From contig CAWKLX010000007.1 of assembly GCA_963850605.1 (NCBI GenBank), positions 186,001-250,000 of the forward strand: a DNA stretch of 64,000 bases, in the 5' to 3' direction. The notes under the pieces were generated by a model. It did no database searches. It worked only from the letters and a program-made list of their open reading frames with translations, and was not told the origin of the DNA. Origin of the DNA: BOG-908 sp963850605 (GTDB lineage: Bacteria > Pseudomonadota > Alphaproteobacteria > Acetobacterales > Acetobacteraceae). This document shows, piece by piece, positions 63,805-64,000 of this stretch; the stretch's first letter is position 1, and each line of letters begins with the position of its first letter. Position numbers and translations under genes: made by a program.

Positions 63805-64000
63805 ACCCTGGCGCCGGCCCGCGCGATGATCCGCGTGGTCGATTGCCCGGCCACCAGCTCGGCCAGCATCACCTGGCCGCCGGCGGCCTGCACCACATCG
63901 GCGCCCACCACCTGGTCGACCGTGTAGTCGGCCCCTTTCACCAGCACGTCCGGCAGCAGCGCGCGGATCAGCCCGATCGGCGTGTCCTCGGCGAACGCCA
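63801..64000 (-). CDS. hldE: HldE/RfaE-type heptose-1-phosphate adenylyltransferase, 3' part only
   Basis: The last 65 codons of a gene that continues beyond the window. The residues FAEDTPIGLIRALLPDVLVK, GADYTVDQVVGADVVQAAGG and LAELVAGQSTTRIIARA match the C-terminal end of the nucleotidyltransferase domain of HldE (RfaE domain II). The enzyme makes ADP-D-glycero-D-manno-heptose for the lipopolysaccharide inner core. Whether the kinase domain is fused upstream cannot be seen here. The frame is intact over the visible portion. Confidence 0.85.
   Translation of the reverse strand, partial: AFAEDTPIGLIRALLPDVLVKGADYTVDQVVGADVVQAAGGQVMLAELVAGQSTTRIIARAGARV

Overview
The window is high-GC chromosomal DNA from an alphaproteobacterium. 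I infer Acetobacteraceae or a close relative from family content (class II DAHP synthase, HWE-type sensor kinase, glpD-glpK pair, many SDR/MBL/acyl-CoA genes) and from the style of the intergenic repeats. No ribosomal RNA or marker gene fixes the taxon. Genes are dense, often overlapping by 4 nt, and switch strand often. Most of the window is ordinary housekeeping and accessory metabolism.

Layout. 0.1-7.2 kb: secreted or periplasmic hydrolases (GDSL esterase, MetX-like alpha/beta hydrolase, CocE/NonD hydrolase), a RidA protein, DUF2461, an aldo/keto reductase and a small YdeI-like protein. 7.2-13.7 kb: two tandem RND efflux permeases with no adaptor gene beside them. 13.8-16.0 kb: an exopolysaccharide sugar transferase and a YqaA/DedA membrane protein. 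16.1-20.8 kb: a YhaO/SbcD-like nuclease and YhaN/SbcC-like ATPase pair. 20.8-30.8 kb: cytochrome c, S9 peptidase, enoyl-CoA hydratase, a three-catalytic-domain glycosyltransferase, two SDRs, and a VapBC-type locus whose toxin has been internally deleted. 30.7-36.5 kb: cystathionine gamma-synthase family enzyme, class II DAHP synthase, glpD and glpK. 36.5-43.8 kb: a secreted orphan, SDR, MBL hydrolase, a frameshifted quinone oxidoreductase, acyl-CoA dehydrogenase, a double aspartyl-protease lipoprotein and a YmdB-type phosphodiesterase. 43.8-47.1 kb: a CheB-CheR-PAS-HWE hybrid kinase and its receiver protein. 47.4-55.6 kb: DUF1428, tRNA-Thr(TGT), a metallophosphoesterase plus lipid kinase pair, glutamate-type dehydrogenase, nitronate monooxygenase plus enoyl-CoA hydratase pair, and an orphan conserved protein.

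55.9-61.1 kb is the clearly foreign part. Two related but non-identical IS3-family elements of equal length (1342 bp), in the same orientation, bracket an AT-richer 2.6 kb cargo: a peptidoglycan-binding lipoprotein, a small two-TM holin-like protein and a secreted lytic transglycosylase. I know no established name for this cell-wall cassette, and it is the best candidate here for an undescribed module. Copy 1 has separate orfA and orfB joined by an A7 slippery run and keeps a 4-bp target duplication. Copy 2 has A8, so its reading frames are fused, but it has lost a base at the normal start and has no visible target duplication.

61.3-64.0 kb holds argF and argD (arginine biosynthesis), both broken by many single-base frameshifts, then a small frameshifted membrane protein and the 3' end of hldE. 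The density of indels contrasts sharply with the rest of the window and points to poor sequence quality or real decay next to the insertion element. Isolated single-base frameshifts also occur near 17.2, 40.0 and 52.7 kb. Several intergenic repeats recur: a double-hairpin element at 5.87 and 54.71 kb, a T/A-rich terminator-like element at 0.06 and 20.82 kb, and GC hairpins at 33.45 and 40.65 kb.
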